Assembly: GCF_000337735.1 (NCBI RefSeq)
Contig: NZ_AOHX01000030.1
Coordinates: 55,285-119,284, forward strand
Source of the DNA: Natronorubrum sulfidifaciens JCM 14089
Lineage (GTDB): Archaea; Halobacteriota; Halobacteria; Halobacteriales; Natrialbaceae
Length of the DNA: 64,000 bases
Direction of reading: 5' to 3'
The first letter of the stretch is position 1. Each line of letters begins with the position of its first letter. Both the position numbers and the translations under genes were made by a program. Below are positions 53,663 to 62,556 of the stretch, one piece after another. Below the pieces are notes generated by a model. That model did not search any database, had not been told where the DNA came from, and saw only the letters and a program-made list of their open reading frames with translations.

Positions 53663-54997
53663 ATGGCCACCCTCGAGGACTCACTCGATATCGGCGGCGT
53701 GACGATACCGAACCGGCTCTATCGTGCGCCACTGCTCGAGTGTGCCGGCAACGGTCCCGACGCCGTCGACACGCTGCTCGACGACCTCGAACCCGCCGCC
53801 GAGTCGGGCGTCGGCCTCATCTGTCAGGGTGCGACGATCGTCCGCGGTGACGGCGGCTGTGCCGCCCCGGGGATGACCCGCGTGCACGACCCCGATTTCG
53901 TCGAACGACTGTCGCGGCTGACCGACCGGATTCACGACCACGGCAGCCGGATCGTCGTCCAACTCGAGCACGGCGGCCTCCGAAGCATGGAAACCTGGCA
54001 CGCCGAGTATCGACGAGAGCAGCCGGACCTCGAGCAACTCGCCGTCTCCGAACCGCCGTGGCAGTTGCGAGCGCTGGATCGTCTCGGCTTTCTGTCGTAC
54101 GATCCCCACGTCCTCTCGACCGACGAAGTGTACGAGCTCGCGGCCGATTTCGGCCGATCGGCAGCGTACGCGGCTGACGCGGGCTACGACGGCATCCATC
54201 TGGCGGGCGCGAACATGGGCATCGTCCAGCAGTTCTGCTCGCCGTTTTATAATCGCCGGAACGACGAGTTCGGCGGCTCACCCGAGGCCCGACTCGAGTT
54301 TCTCGCGGTCGTCCACGACGAGATCCGCGAGCGGGCTGGGGACGTGCCGCTGATCACCAAAGTGCCAGCAGAAACGCCCGCACCGTCCTCACCCATCGTC
54401 CAGCGGAAACTCTCGCTCGAGGACGGCGTCGAACTCGCTCGCCGACTCGAGAAAATCGGCTACGACGCGGTTGTCCCCGTCCAGACGTCAGTCGTCTGGG
54501 ATATGAGCATCGTTCGCGGAGCGTATCCCGACCGGGCCTGGAAAAACGAGGGGTTACACGACGCGTACGACGCGGCGTTCGGTGGGACAGCGCGCAGGAA
54601 ACTCGTCGCCGCCGCAAACCGAATCCAGTCGCTACAGTACGATTTTGATCCCGCGTGGAACGAAGCGTTCTGTCGACGGGTCCGCGAGCAGGTTTCGATC
54701 CCAGTGCTCGCCGAGGGCGGGATTCGCGAACGCGGTCAGATGGATCGACTGCTGGGCGAGGCCGACACCAAGGAACCGGCCTGCGATATGGTCGGCATGG
54801 CCCGTCCGTTCTACGCCGAACCTCGTCTCGGTGCGCGGCTGCTCGAGGACGCCCCCGACGAAACCCGCGTGCTCTGTGAAAGCTGTAACAACTGCACCGT
54901 CCCACAGGTCACCGGCGCACCGGGGATGTGTCGAACGCCCACTGTGTTGCGAAAGCGGGGCGACCTCGAGCGCGAGGGTGTCTACGAACGGCGGTGA
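53663..54997 (+). CDS. NADH:flavin oxidoreductase, old yellow enzyme-like
   Basis: 444 residues from MATLEDSLDIGGVTIPNR. FMN-binding TIM barrel: NRLYRAPLLEC, VVQLEHGGLRS, DGIHLAGANMGIVQQF, SPFYNRRNDEFGGSPEARL, and VLAEGGIRERGQMDRLL. The C-terminus has CESCNNCTVPQVTGAPGMC, matching the Fe-S cysteine cluster of the 2,4-dienoyl-CoA-reductase branch, but without the added FAD/NAD domain. Reduction of activated C=C bonds is inferred; the in vivo substrate is unknown. Confidence 0.9.
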   Translation: MATLEDSLDIGGVTIPNRLYRAPLLECAGNGPDAVDTLLDDLEPAAESGVGLICQGATIVRGDGGCAAPGMTRVHDPDFVERLSRLTDRIHDHGSRIVVQLEHGGLRSMETWHAEYRREQPDLEQLAVSEPPWQLRALDRLGFLSYDPHVLSTDEVYELAADFGRSAAYAADAGYDGIHLAGANMGIVQQFCSPFYNRRNDEFGGSPEARLEFLAVVHDEIRERAGDVPLITKVPAETPAPSSPIVQRKLSLEDGVELARRLEKIGYDAVVPVQTSVVWDMSIVRGAYPDRAWKNEGLHDAYDAAFGGTARRKLVAAANRIQSLQYDFDPAWNEAFCRRVREQVSIPVLAEGGIRERGQMDRLLGEADTKEPACDMVGMARPFYAEPRLGARLLEDAPDETRVLCESCNNCTVPQVTGAPGMCRTPTVLRKRGDLEREGVYERR

Positions 54998-55200
54998 CTG
55001 TCTGAGAGAAACGTCCTCGAGTGCGAGTTCGCTGTCAGTATCTTATTTGTCACCATTCTTTGACAATTCGATCGGCGCGAGTTTCACTCGAGTCTTTGAT
55101 CAACGTTCTGCGATCCGTTCAGTCGAATAACCCCCTTCGTTTCCACTGGAAAAGCGAAGACTGAGTGTAGACTGTTCTCGAGTCGAAAAGTCGAAGGAAT

Positions 55201-55272
55201 AGTCCCCACAGGATTCGAACCTGTGTCGAAGCCCCCAGAAGGCTTCAGGATTGGCCGCTACCCCAGGGGACT
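55201..55272 (-). tRNA. tRNA-Gln (anticodon CUG)
   Basis: A 72-nt cloverleaf on the minus strand. The 7-bp acceptor stem pairs AGTCCCC with GGGGACT; the T arm has GGTTCGAATC; the anticodon stem AAGCC/GGCTT encloses the loop TTCTGGG, giving CUG at 34-36. No CCA is encoded. The TATA box ATATAG lies about 33 nt upstream at 55302-55309. It overlaps no protein gene. Confidence 0.95.
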
Positions 55273-55301
55273 GAGGCTGCATCGAATTGTTGGTGGTGAC
55301 C

Positions 55302-55309
55302 CTATATAT
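55302..55309 (-). promoter_or_regulatory. TATA box of tRNA-Gln
   Basis: On the minus strand CATATATAGGG. It overlaps the stop codon (TAG, 55302-55304) of the HNH gene, so tRNA transcription depends on the 3' end of that gene. Confidence 0.6.
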
Positions 55310-55895
55310 GACTATCGGGTTGGAATGGCGTCGAATCGCAATCAGGCGGGTCGGCGTGTTCGATACGGTGACAGTTTGCACAAAGGACGATGCACCGGTC
55401 GATTTCTTCTCGTATGCTTGTCTTCGAGTGACCGTTAACGACCATTGTCGCGATACCGTTTTCCTTCTCGTCAGGATGATGAAAGTCGAGACACGGTGGC
55501 CTGCCCTCGCCACACTGGGAACACTCACAATGGAGCTCTTTGTACGTGTAGAGCCACTGGCGAATTTCTTTTCGGCGCCGGTCCTTTCGCTCGATTCGGG
55601 CGTCTCGATTTTTATAATACCAACGCTGTTGACCTGTAAGATCCGCCCAATCGGTGTCATCAGGAATGTCAACCCAATCCGGTTTCGGTTGGATAGAATG
55701 ATTACCCGTTGCGCCCCGATCGAACGTTTCTAATCCAGCACGCTCTTTTGCCGCGTTCCAGCCACCCAGTGTCTTCATAATCGTCGCAGACGCAGGCGTC
55801 AACCCCAACTCCTCGTACTGTGCTTTCGTCGGCGACTCGCCGAGTCGCGCTGCCGCTTCGCGCAACGACTCGAGACACTCCCGTTCGGACGTCAC
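55302..55895 (-). CDS. HNH endonuclease with homing-endonuclease-associated repeat
   Basis: 197 residues. N-terminal [20 protein letters not shown] and [20 protein letters not shown] is the HNH-associated repeat common in haloarchaeal homing-type proteins. The C-terminal HNH nuclease has a CECSQCG zinc pair, [13 protein letters not shown] with the catalytic His pair, and [13 protein letters not shown]. The base composition is noticeably AT-richer than neighbours. The TATA at about 55921 predicts a leaderless mRNA from ATG 55895. Site-specific DNA cleavage is inferred; the target is unknown. Confidence 0.87.
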   Translation of the reverse strand: MTSERECLESLREAAARLGESPTKAQYEELGLTPASATIMKTLGGWNAAKERAGLETFDRGATGNHSIQPKPDWVDIPDDTDWADLTGQQRWYYKNRDARIERKDRRRKEIRQWLYTYKELHCECSQCGEGRPPCLDFHHPDEKENGIATMVVNGHSKTSIREEIDRCIVLCANCHRIEHADPPDCDSTPFQPDSHI

Positions 55896-56007
55896 ACGCC
55901 CGTTGGCCGCCCCATCGTATATAAATTCTCGTCCCGGGTCACGTCAGGATAGCGACGATGATGCACAAATCGACACACATTTTCCTCGCGGCTGTGCACA
56001 TTCGCGT

Positions 56008-56598
56008 ATGTACGTTGGACGATTTGTCGTCGTCGGCCCCGAGGTCGGCGCCTACCGCGTCTCGTCACGCTCGTTCCCGAACCGTGAGCTCACCGCTCGA
56101 GAGGATGCGCTCACCGTCGGTCCCACCGACGACGCGCCGGAGACGGACAACCCCTACGTCTCCTACAACTGCCTGCGCGTCGTCGACACCCCGACGGGCG
56201 AGACGGCTGCCTTCGGCAACGGCTCGCACGTCGATCCGATCGCGGAGAAACTCGAACTCGGCTACCCTGCCCGCGACGCGCTGGCCGAGAGCCTGCTGGC
56301 GCTGGATTACGAGAAGGACGATTACGACACGCCACGGATCGCCGCAACGATCGGCGACGACGGTGAGGCTATGATCGGGACGGTTCGCAAGGACGCGCTG
56401 CTCGTCGAGACCGTCGAGGAGCCGACGCTGGTCGCGACCTACGAGAAGAACGCCCCCGAGGCGTTCGACTTCGAGGCCGACAGCGCCAAGGCCGCGGCGA
56501 GTGAGGCGTTCGACTGCGAGTTCGAACACGCCGTCTGTGCGGCCGGCATCGCCCGGACCGACGACGGCTTCGAGACGGCACTCGAGAACGGCAACTAG
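56008..56598 (+). CDS. purO: IMP cyclohydrolase, archaeal PurO type
   Basis: 196 residues from [20 protein letters not shown]. Closes FAICAR to IMP in the last step of purine synthesis. PurO signatures are [20 protein letters not shown] and [14 protein letters not shown]. Length fits the 190-210 of the family. An upstream in-frame ATG (55903) is not family-like. Confidence 0.93.
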   Translation: MYVGRFVVVGPEVGAYRVSSRSFPNRELTAREDALTVGPTDDAPETDNPYVSYNCLRVVDTPTGETAAFGNGSHVDPIAEKLELGYPARDALAESLLALDYEKDDYDTPRIAATIGDDGEAMIGTVRKDALLVETVEEPTLVATYEKNAPEAFDFEADSAKAAASEAFDCEFEHAVCAAGIARTDDGFETALENGN

Positions 56599-56912
56599 TC
56601 GAGACGAGGGCCATCGGAATCGACCAGAAGCGGATTCACAGCGGATCGCTATGCCGGATCAGGGGTGTTGAGGAGAGAGCGAACAGTCTGCTCACGCTTA
56701 CAACAGGGAAACCCACGTCCTCCCCAACCGATTCGCTCGTTCACGTTGTTCACTCACTCATCCCTCGCACGGCTTCGAGCCACGGCTCGCTAACTGCTCC
56801 CCGTGGCACAGCGTGCGCCATCACGTCGGATACAATATCCACACCCGCCTGCGACAGCGTTCGAGCATGTCGCTGGATAACCTACAACATCCCGCGGCAC
56901 ATACAGTGGTGT
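56599..56912 (+). other. 314-bp region without a gene
   Basis: Contains GGAAACCCACGTCCTCCCC and the clustered short repeats TCGTTCACG, TTGTTCACTCACTCATCC. This style of sequence occurs beside IS200/IS605-type and other mobile relics in haloarchaea, but no transposase remnant or clear ends are visible. I see no RNA gene. The last 60 bp are upstream DNA of the phosphoesterase gene. Confidence 0.4.
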
Positions 56913-57581
56913 ATGAAAGTCGGACTCGTCTCCGATATCCACGGCAACCGGGTCGCCCTCGAGGCGGTCCTCGAGGAGATGCCCGCCGTCGGCGAACTCT
57001 GCTGTGCGGGCGACGTCGTCGGCTACAACCCGTGGCCGGCAGCGTGTGTCGACGAACTCCGCGAGCGGGAGGTGCCGACGGTGATGGGTAACCACGACGC
57101 TGCAGTCGTCGAGGGGGATGCAAGCGGCTTCAGCCGGATGGCTCGAGCGGGGGTCGAACACGCCAGCGAACAACTCGATGACGACCAGCTCGCGTGGCTC
57201 GAGTCGCTGTCTGTCGAACGGCGCGCCTGCGACGGCCGGATCAAGGTCGTCCACGGGCATCCGGACGATCCGAAGCGGTACACACGATACACCCGACCGT
57301 CGGAATTTTCGCCACGGCTGCTCGAGGAGGAAGACGTACTGGTGCTGGGCCACACCCACGTGCAGGGCGTCGAACAGTACGCCGAAGGAATCGTCGTCAA
57401 TCCGGGCAGCGTCGGCCAACCGCGGGATGGTGATCCACGAGCGGGCTATGCGGTGGTCGACCTCGAGGCGATGACCGTCGACACACACCGCGTCGCGTAC
57501 GATATCGAGGCGGTCCAGGCGGCTGTCGCGGATGCAGGGCTGCCGGACCGGATCGGCCAACGACTGGCCCGTGGGAAATAA
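56913..57581 (+). CDS. Calcineurin-like phosphoesterase
   Basis: 222 residues. The five metal motifs are present: MKVGLVSDIHGNRVALEA (D-x-H-GN), CAGDVVGYNPW (GDxVGY), VMGNHDAAV (GNHD), VVHGHPDDP (GH) and VLGHTHVQGV (GHTH). YfcE/MJ0936-like; a phosphodiesterase or phosphatase, substrate unknown. Confidence 0.93.
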   Translation: MKVGLVSDIHGNRVALEAVLEEMPAVGELCCAGDVVGYNPWPAACVDELREREVPTVMGNHDAAVVEGDASGFSRMARAGVEHASEQLDDDQLAWLESLSVERRACDGRIKVVHGHPDDPKRYTRYTRPSEFSPRLLEEEDVLVLGHTHVQGVEQYAEGIVVNPGSVGQPRDGDPRAGYAVVDLEAMTVDTHRVAYDIEAVQAAVADAGLPDRIGQRLARGK

Positions 57582-57787
57582 GACGTGAGCGCGGCGGCTG
57601 GGGCGAGAAACGAATCTTTTTACACGGCCTGCGCCGCTAGATGCGGACATGGTATCCACCGGCCACACCGCGTGTACCGACAGTAAACGACCGCGTCACG
57701 CTGTGGCCCGGTGCTGCCGTGCGTCGACTCATTCGGCGGGACGATCCGGCCAGTATCGCGCCACTACCGTTTCTGAGAGCTTCTGAT

Positions 57788-58297
57788 ATGTTCGGACGCA
57801 TCTATGAAGACGCCCGGACGATGTGCGAGCGCGACCCCGCCGCAACGGGGTGTCTCGAGGTCATCCTTGCCTATCCCGGCTTACACGCGGTCTGGGCCCA
57901 CAGGGGAATCCACTGGCTCTGGAACCGGGGCTTTCGGCTGCTCGCACGGCTGCTCGCACACGTCGTCCGCACGCTCACGGGCGTCGAGATCCACCCCGGC
58001 GCAACGATCGGCCGTCGCGTGACGATCGATCACGGTATGGGTGTCGTCATCGGCGAAACGGCCGAGGTGGGCGACGACGTCCACATGTATCACGGCGTCA
58101 CGCTCGGGGGAGACACGAATAAGCCGGTCAAACGGCATCCAACCGTCGAACCCGGTGTCACGATCGGGACGAACGCGACGCTGCTCGGCGATATTACGAT
58201 CGGGGAAGACGCCGCCGTCGGCGCTGGCTCGGTCGTTACTCGAGACGTCGAACCGGGCGCGACGGTCGTCGGCGTGCCGGCCGAACGCGTCGATTAA
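57788..58297 (+). CDS. cysE: Serine O-acetyltransferase
   Basis: 169 residues from [18 protein letters not shown], the usual start of short (EpsC-like) archaeal enzymes. The left-handed beta-helix of hexapeptide repeats includes [39 protein letters not shown], and [20 protein letters not shown] with the catalytic His pair. First step of cysteine synthesis. In-frame DNA from 57641 would add 49 residues and has a TATA 20-25 nt upstream, but looks like leader. Confidence 0.92.
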   Translation: MFGRIYEDARTMCERDPAATGCLEVILAYPGLHAVWAHRGIHWLWNRGFRLLARLLAHVVRTLTGVEIHPGATIGRRVTIDHGMGVVIGETAEVGDDVHMYHGVTLGGDTNKPVKRHPTVEPGVTIGTNATLLGDITIGEDAAVGAGSVVTRDVEPGATVVGVPAERVD

Positions 58298-58324
58298 CAC
58301 GCAGGCGGAGTGAGACGAGCCGGA

Positions 58325-58696
58325 TTACTGCTGATCGGTGTCGACCGTGCCATCCGTGCCCGTTGGCGACCCCTCGGCTGGGACACCCTCACCTGTCGTG
58401 ACGCTCTCGGCGGACTGTTCGGCGTCTGACTCTGTTGCCTCCGGCTCGGGATCGGACATATAGCCGAGTTCGAACCAGAGTTTCGCCGTACAGTCGACCG
58501 CTTCCTCGTCGGGTTCGGTCTCGTCTTTCCGCTGATCGAGATAGCCGTTACAGCGGCCGTGTGTGACGACGTTCATCAGCGACGCCGCGGAGCCACACTC
58601 CGGACAGTCGATGGAGTAGGTGCCCTCGTCGTTCTGGTGCCACGAATCGGGCTCGAGTTCCGTATACGCAGCGTCTTCGTGGGTGTGTTCGGTCAT
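58325..58696 (-). CDS. Small zinc-binding-like haloarchaeal protein (DUF7837-like)
   Basis: 123 residues. The core SWHQNDEGTYSIDCPECGSA and VVTHGRCNGYLD has a CxxC pair plus a third Cys, compatible with a zinc site. A Cys-containing TAKLWFELGYMSDPEPE block and a disordered acidic tail of about 40 residues follow. Function unknown; the DUF number is tentative. Confidence 0.75.
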   Translation of the reverse strand: MTEHTHEDAAYTELEPDSWHQNDEGTYSIDCPECGSAASLMNVVTHGRCNGYLDQRKDETEPDEEAVDCTAKLWFELGYMSDPEPEATESDAEQSAESVTTGEGVPAEGSPTGTDGTVDTDQQ

Positions 58697-58899
58697 GGCT
58701 CTAGCCAACGGGTCAACGGTGGTAAAGAGGGGCCCGGAGCACGCAACCCGACGCCGACCGAAACCGACTGCCGACGATTTCGGTTCGAAGCTCGAGCGAA
58801 CGTGACACGACTGCCGAACACAGCCAACGTACGTACTGTCGAAGAGAGTCGACGAGCCGGCGTGAATTACCACGGGTCGGATGAGCCGTGGCTTCCTGT

Positions 58900-60300
58900 T
58901 TAAACCAGCGGCTCGAGCAGCGACTCGCCGGCCGCGAGCAGTTCCGCGACCCGTTCGTCGTCCCCAGCTTCCGCATAGACGCGCAACACAGGCTCGGTCC
59001 CGCTGGGCCGAACGAGAAGCCACGAGCCGTCGGCGAGCTGGAGTTTGAAACCGTCGGCAGTGTTGACGCCCTCGACGTCGGTTCCGGCGACAGTTTCGGG
59101 GATTTCGTCCTCGAGGGCAGCGAGGACGCGCGCCTTCTCGTGGTCCGGACAGGCGACGCTGGTCTTGTTCTGGACAACAGTCCCGTACTCGTCGAGCAGT
59201 CGAGCTACGCGCTCGTCGATGGGTTCTTCGGCGTGCATCGCGGCCGCGAGCACGGCCATGAGGACGCCGTCTTTCTCGCGGACGTGGCCGCGGACGGTGA
59301 AGCCGCCGGATTCCTCGCCGCCAACGAGGGCGTCGCCGTCGGCCATCGCTTGGGCGACCCATTTGAAGCCAACGGGGACTTCGTGGACTGACTCGCCGTG
59401 GGCGTCGGCGATACGGTCGATCAGGAACGTCGTCGAAACGGTGCGGACGACCGCTCCCGAATCGTCTTCGAGCAGGTAGTCATAGAGCGCAGCGAAAAAC
59501 AGGTTCTCGTCGAGATAGCCGCGCTCGGGTGTGACGATGGCGATACGATCTGCGTCGCCGTCGTTTGCGATTCCAAGCGTCGGCGCGGTCTCGTCGGCAG
59601 TGACGAGGTCGATCAGCGCCTCGAGGTTTTCGGGCGCGGGCTCGGGTGCCCCACCGCCGAATGTCGGATCGCGCTCACAGCGCAGACACTCGAGGGAGAC
59701 GCCGGCGCGCTCGAGGACGGCGTCGGTCGTCCCGCGGCCGCTGCCGTGCATGGCGTCGTAGGCGACGGTGAGCGCCGCATCCGAGAGGTCGGCGCTGCCG
59801 GTGATCTCCTCGACCAACTCGAGGGCGGCGTCAGCGTGTGGCGTCGTCAGGTCGACTTCACGGACGGAGCCGTGTTGGGCTTCGGGCAGCGCCTCGGGTT
59901 CGGCGAGGCGATCCGCGATGGCGTCCGTTACCGCTGGCAGCGCTGGCGCGCCATCTGCAGGAATGAACTTCACGCCGTTGTACTCCGGTGGATTATGTGA
60001 GGCCGTGATCGCAAACCCGCCCACGAGTTCACGCTCGACGATGGCGTGAGCGACCAGCGGCGTCGGTCGGTCGCGCGCCGGCATGATGACGTCGAAGCCG
60101 TTCGCACACAGCGTCCGGGCCAGTTCTTCGGCAAAGCCACGCGAGGTCTCACGCGCATCGTAGCCGACGACGACCGTTCCCTCGAGTCCCTCGTCCTGTA
60201 GATACGTCGCGACGGCCTGTCCGACCATTCGAACCCGCGGCGTCGTGAACTCCTCGAGCGTCGCCCGCCAGCCATCAGTACCGAAGCTGATCGTCTCCAT
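58900..60300 (-). CDS. Phosphohexomutase (phosphoglucomutase/phosphomannomutase)
   Basis: 466 residues. Alpha-D-phosphohexomutase family: METISFGTDGWRATLEEF, active-site phosphoserine in ITASHNPPEYNGVKF, metal loop NDGDADRIAI, sugar loop VGGEESGGFTVRG and the phosphate-binding RPSGTEPVLRVYAEA. Interconverts hexose 1- and 6-phosphates for glycan precursors; PGM, PMM or GlmM specificity cannot be read from sequence. Confidence 0.93.
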   Translation of the reverse strand: METISFGTDGWRATLEEFTTPRVRMVGQAVATYLQDEGLEGTVVVGYDARETSRGFAEELARTLCANGFDVIMPARDRPTPLVAHAIVERELVGGFAITASHNPPEYNGVKFIPADGAPALPAVTDAIADRLAEPEALPEAQHGSVREVDLTTPHADAALELVEEITGSADLSDAALTVAYDAMHGSGRGTTDAVLERAGVSLECLRCERDPTFGGGAPEPAPENLEALIDLVTADETAPTLGIANDGDADRIAIVTPERGYLDENLFFAALYDYLLEDDSGAVVRTVSTTFLIDRIADAHGESVHEVPVGFKWVAQAMADGDALVGGEESGGFTVRGHVREKDGVLMAVLAAAMHAEEPIDERVARLLDEYGTVVQNKTSVACPDHEKARVLAALEDEIPETVAGTDVEGVNTADGFKLQLADGSWLLVRPSGTEPVLRVYAEAGDDERVAELLAAGESLLEPLV

Positions 60301-60344
60301 ACAGGTTCGTCGATGCCGCCGGCGAAAAAGGCGACGCTGTTGGA

Positions 60345-60359
60345 CAGTATCCGATACTG
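60345..60359. repeat. Short palindrome upstream of the mutase gene
   Basis: CAGTATC-C-GATACTG, a perfect 7-bp inverted repeat with 1-nt centre, 45 nt upstream of the mutase ATG. It resembles the two ends of family C (ATACTGTC/GACAGTAT) placed back to back, so it may be a collapsed copy or an operator. Confidence 0.35.
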
Positions 60360-60390
60360 CACTGCCCGCACGGGTCGAAGCGTCGCATCA

Positions 60391-60467
60391 TACGGTTTAC
60401 TGTCATCAATTACCGCTGCTCGCCGACCCGTGCTGGCGATCGGCGGTAAATCGGGACAGCAATCCGT
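60391..60467 (-). repeat. Family A stop-linked palindrome, full copy (77 bp)
   Basis: In gene orientation TGA-G-ACGGATTGCTGTCC to GACAGTAAACCGTA. Outer arms ACGGATTGCTGTC/ACGGTTTACTGTC and inner ATTTACCGCCGATCGCCA/AATTACCGCTGCTCGCCGA fold into a long hairpin. Begins one base after the stop codon of the 60469 gene. Confidence 0.85.
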
Positions 60468-60468
60468 C

Positions 60469-61449
60469 TCAGACATCGACGGTGTCGAGTCGTTGCTCGA
60501 AGAGCCGTTCGCCGGTCTCATCGCAGGTCACGGCGACCACGTCGTGTGCGCTGCAGCAGGATTCGACGACGTCCTCGCCCATGCTGACCGTGCCGCCGGT
60601 TGGACACGTTTCGAGGAACATCCGAAGGCTGTTACAGATCCGGCCGCTCGTCTCCGGGTCGTGGGAATCCCAGTCGGGAGTCCACGTCTCGAGGACACGG
60701 CTGGCAGCGACGTCAGCGAGCAAGGCGGCACGGGACGGCCAGCGCCCGGCCATGGCGCGTTCGGACCGGAGCACACGGACATCGCCGCGGCTCTCGAGGT
60801 CGAACGCGTCGGGATCGGCATCGAATCCGAACGCGTCGATGATGGTCGTCGCGTCGAGTTCCGAGTCGGTCAGGTCCTCGATTCGGGCGAACCACGACTC
60901 CTCGAACGACTCCGTGAGACAGAGATCGTCTTTGTCGGCACACGGCTCGAGGATCTCGTGGTCGAGAAAGTACGACTCGAGGTCGGTAACCGCGTGATCG
61001 GCGTCTGCATCGGACGTCGCCGTGGGAGCATCGTCCGACTCGGTGTGGTCTGTCACCGGCGTGGCGGCTGGGTCCTTCTCGTCGGCGTCCTCGGCAGCGG
61101 CGAATGCTGGCTCACTGTCCGCTGGTGTCGTGTGCGCGGCGCTGTGTGCTGAGCCCCCGGTACCGAAGCCGCTGGCGAGGGCAGGTTCCGGGTCCTTGCC
61201 GAACCAGCGCAGGATTTCGGGTGGAAGATACCGTTTCGTCAGCGTCGGCGTCCCGGGAACGAGATAGCCGCGCAGATAGATGAGGACGATCGAGACCCCG
61301 ACCGCGAGCAGTCCGCCGAATCTGGACTTTCGTGCGAGAAGGGAACCGACCGCACCAGCGATGAGCAAGTTCAGTATCGTACACGGCCCACATCGGTTCT
61401 CACCGGTGTACGCCGGCTGTTTGAGGTCGTCGACGATGTCGATATCCAT
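60469..61449 (-). CDS. Membrane-anchored haloarchaeal protein, unknown function
   Basis: 326 residues. The N-terminus GENRCGPCTILNLLIAGAVG carries a CxxC motif directly before one or two membrane spans (to LAVGVSIVLIYLRGYLVPG). A disordered Ala/Asp/Thr-rich linker of about 75 residues follows, then a cytoplasmic or exterior domain with seven cysteines (EPCADKDDLCLTE, RICNSLRMFLETCP, VVESCCSAHD, VTCDE). No family recognised. TGA abuts a family A palindrome. Confidence 0.75.
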   Translation of the reverse strand: MDIDIVDDLKQPAYTGENRCGPCTILNLLIAGAVGSLLARKSRFGGLLAVGVSIVLIYLRGYLVPGTPTLTKRYLPPEILRWFGKDPEPALASGFGTGGSAHSAAHTTPADSEPAFAAAEDADEKDPAATPVTDHTESDDAPTATSDADADHAVTDLESYFLDHEILEPCADKDDLCLTESFEESWFARIEDLTDSELDATTIIDAFGFDADPDAFDLESRGDVRVLRSERAMAGRWPSRAALLADVAASRVLETWTPDWDSHDPETSGRICNSLRMFLETCPTGGTVSMGEDVVESCCSAHDVVAVTCDETGERLFEQRLDTVDV

Positions 61450-61528
61450 ATGCGACCGACAAACGCGGTACAGAAGTATCTGCTTTTTGGACCCGTTAGC
61501 TCACTAATGAGTCCGGGGTCAGCCCGTC

Positions 61529-61777
61529 TCACTCGAGGCTGACGAGTCGTTCCTTTTGCTGGCGCGTAAGTTGCTTGATCTCGTACTCGCGGGACATTGC
61601 GGCCGATTTCGAGTCGAAGCGCTCGGTGTACTGGAGTTCGACCGGCGTTCGACCGCGGGTGTATTTCGCCCCGTCACCGGCGTTGTGTTCGCGGACCCGT
61701 CGCTCGAGGTCGGTCGTATATCCCGTGTATAACGATCCATCGGCACACTCGAGGACGTAGACGACGTGCGCGGACAT
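61529..61777 (-). CDS. GIY-YIG nuclease-domain protein
   Basis: 82 residues. GIY-YIG core [20 protein letters not shown] with catalytic Arg in LERRVREHN, then [17 protein letters not shown] and a Glu in [17 protein letters not shown]. Very close to the small YhbQ/UPF0213-type domains, whose DNA-damage role is uncertain. Confidence 0.92.
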   Translation of the reverse strand: MSAHVVYVLECADGSLYTGYTTDLERRVREHNAGDGAKYTRGRTPVELQYTERFDSKSAAMSREYEIKQLTRQQKERLVSLE

Positions 61778-61932
61778 AGTCTGTCAGCGGTACGCAGTCG
61801 AGAGGTTTCGAGGCTCCGGTTCGTCGGTCTCTCGAGGGTTGGTCTGAGAACCGGACCAGTGGTCCGATCGGTTGGGGCGGGAAACGTAACGCGAGAGGGG
61901 CACGTGGTACTCAGTGGCTGTTCTCTCTGGGA

Positions 61933-62082
61933 TCAGGCGCCGCGAGCGCGCTCTTTCGCGGCTTCAGCGATCCCAGCATTGGCCGAGCAGCTGACACACG
62001 CGCGAATTTCGCCGTTCTGGTCGGCAAAGACGCGTGCAAAGCGCTCGGAAACGTGCGCGCCGCAGTGGTCACACTTGGGCAT
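61933..62082 (-). CDS. DUF7563-like 49-residue zinc protein
   Basis: MPKCDHCGAHVSERFARVFA then DQNGEIRACVSCSANAGIAE. Four cysteines at 4, 7, 29 and 32 form a zinc ribbon; the C-terminal helix is basic (EAAKERARGA). The sequence type is widespread in haloarchaea. Likely structural or nucleic-acid binding; function unknown. Too short for common length cut-offs. Confidence 0.85.
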   Translation of the reverse strand: MPKCDHCGAHVSERFARVFADQNGEIRACVSCSANAGIAEAAKERARGA

Positions 62083-62556
62083 TGGACAGTGGTCACACCG
62101 GCCGAAGCCGGTACCACCAACTACCCGGTGAATGAATAAATAACCTTCTCCAAACGAAGGTTGGCTTTTCCATCCCCCGATAATATTTTCTGAAATCTAT
62201 ACCTGTGTTTCAGCAACCGATACCTCCGTTCGTTCCATCGATCACCACTGTCACAACAGTCAGGATGGGGCGGTCCCGCCGTGACCGCTGCGACCGTCGA
62301 CGAGAGCCTCGAGTCCGCTGACCCACACACGAACGGGGTCGAACACCGCGGTATCGCTCGCACACGGGATAGCTGGCCACCGCGCGCGAGCAGAATCGTC
62401 CCCGCTAGCGACGAGTGAAGCGGAGTTGACGACTCATCAAACATATACTTTCCGGTGGCAAGCACCCTCGAAACAGGCGGGTCAACCGCTGCAGCCACCG
62501 TATTCCCGTGAGTAACCACAATATTTATATTGGGGAAAGGGAAACCCGTACATCGT
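62083..62556. other. 474-bp intergenic region with two promoters
   Basis: Upstream DNA of the DUF7563-like gene (minus) and the histone-like gene (plus). It holds a hairpin at 62142-62162, an inverted repeat around 62190-62215 (CTGAAA/TTTCAG), a TATA-like AAACATATAC near 62440-62448 that reads on both strands, and the histone TATA at 62521-62530. No credible ORF. A non-coding RNA between 62170 and 62440 is possible but not shown. Confidence 0.45.
62142..62162. terminator. AACCTTC hairpin
   Basis: AACCTTC and GAAGGTT, a perfect 7-bp inverted repeat with a 7-nt loop, followed on the plus strand by GGCTTTTCC. It could be a short terminator or a structured leader for the 62082 gene. Confidence 0.35.
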
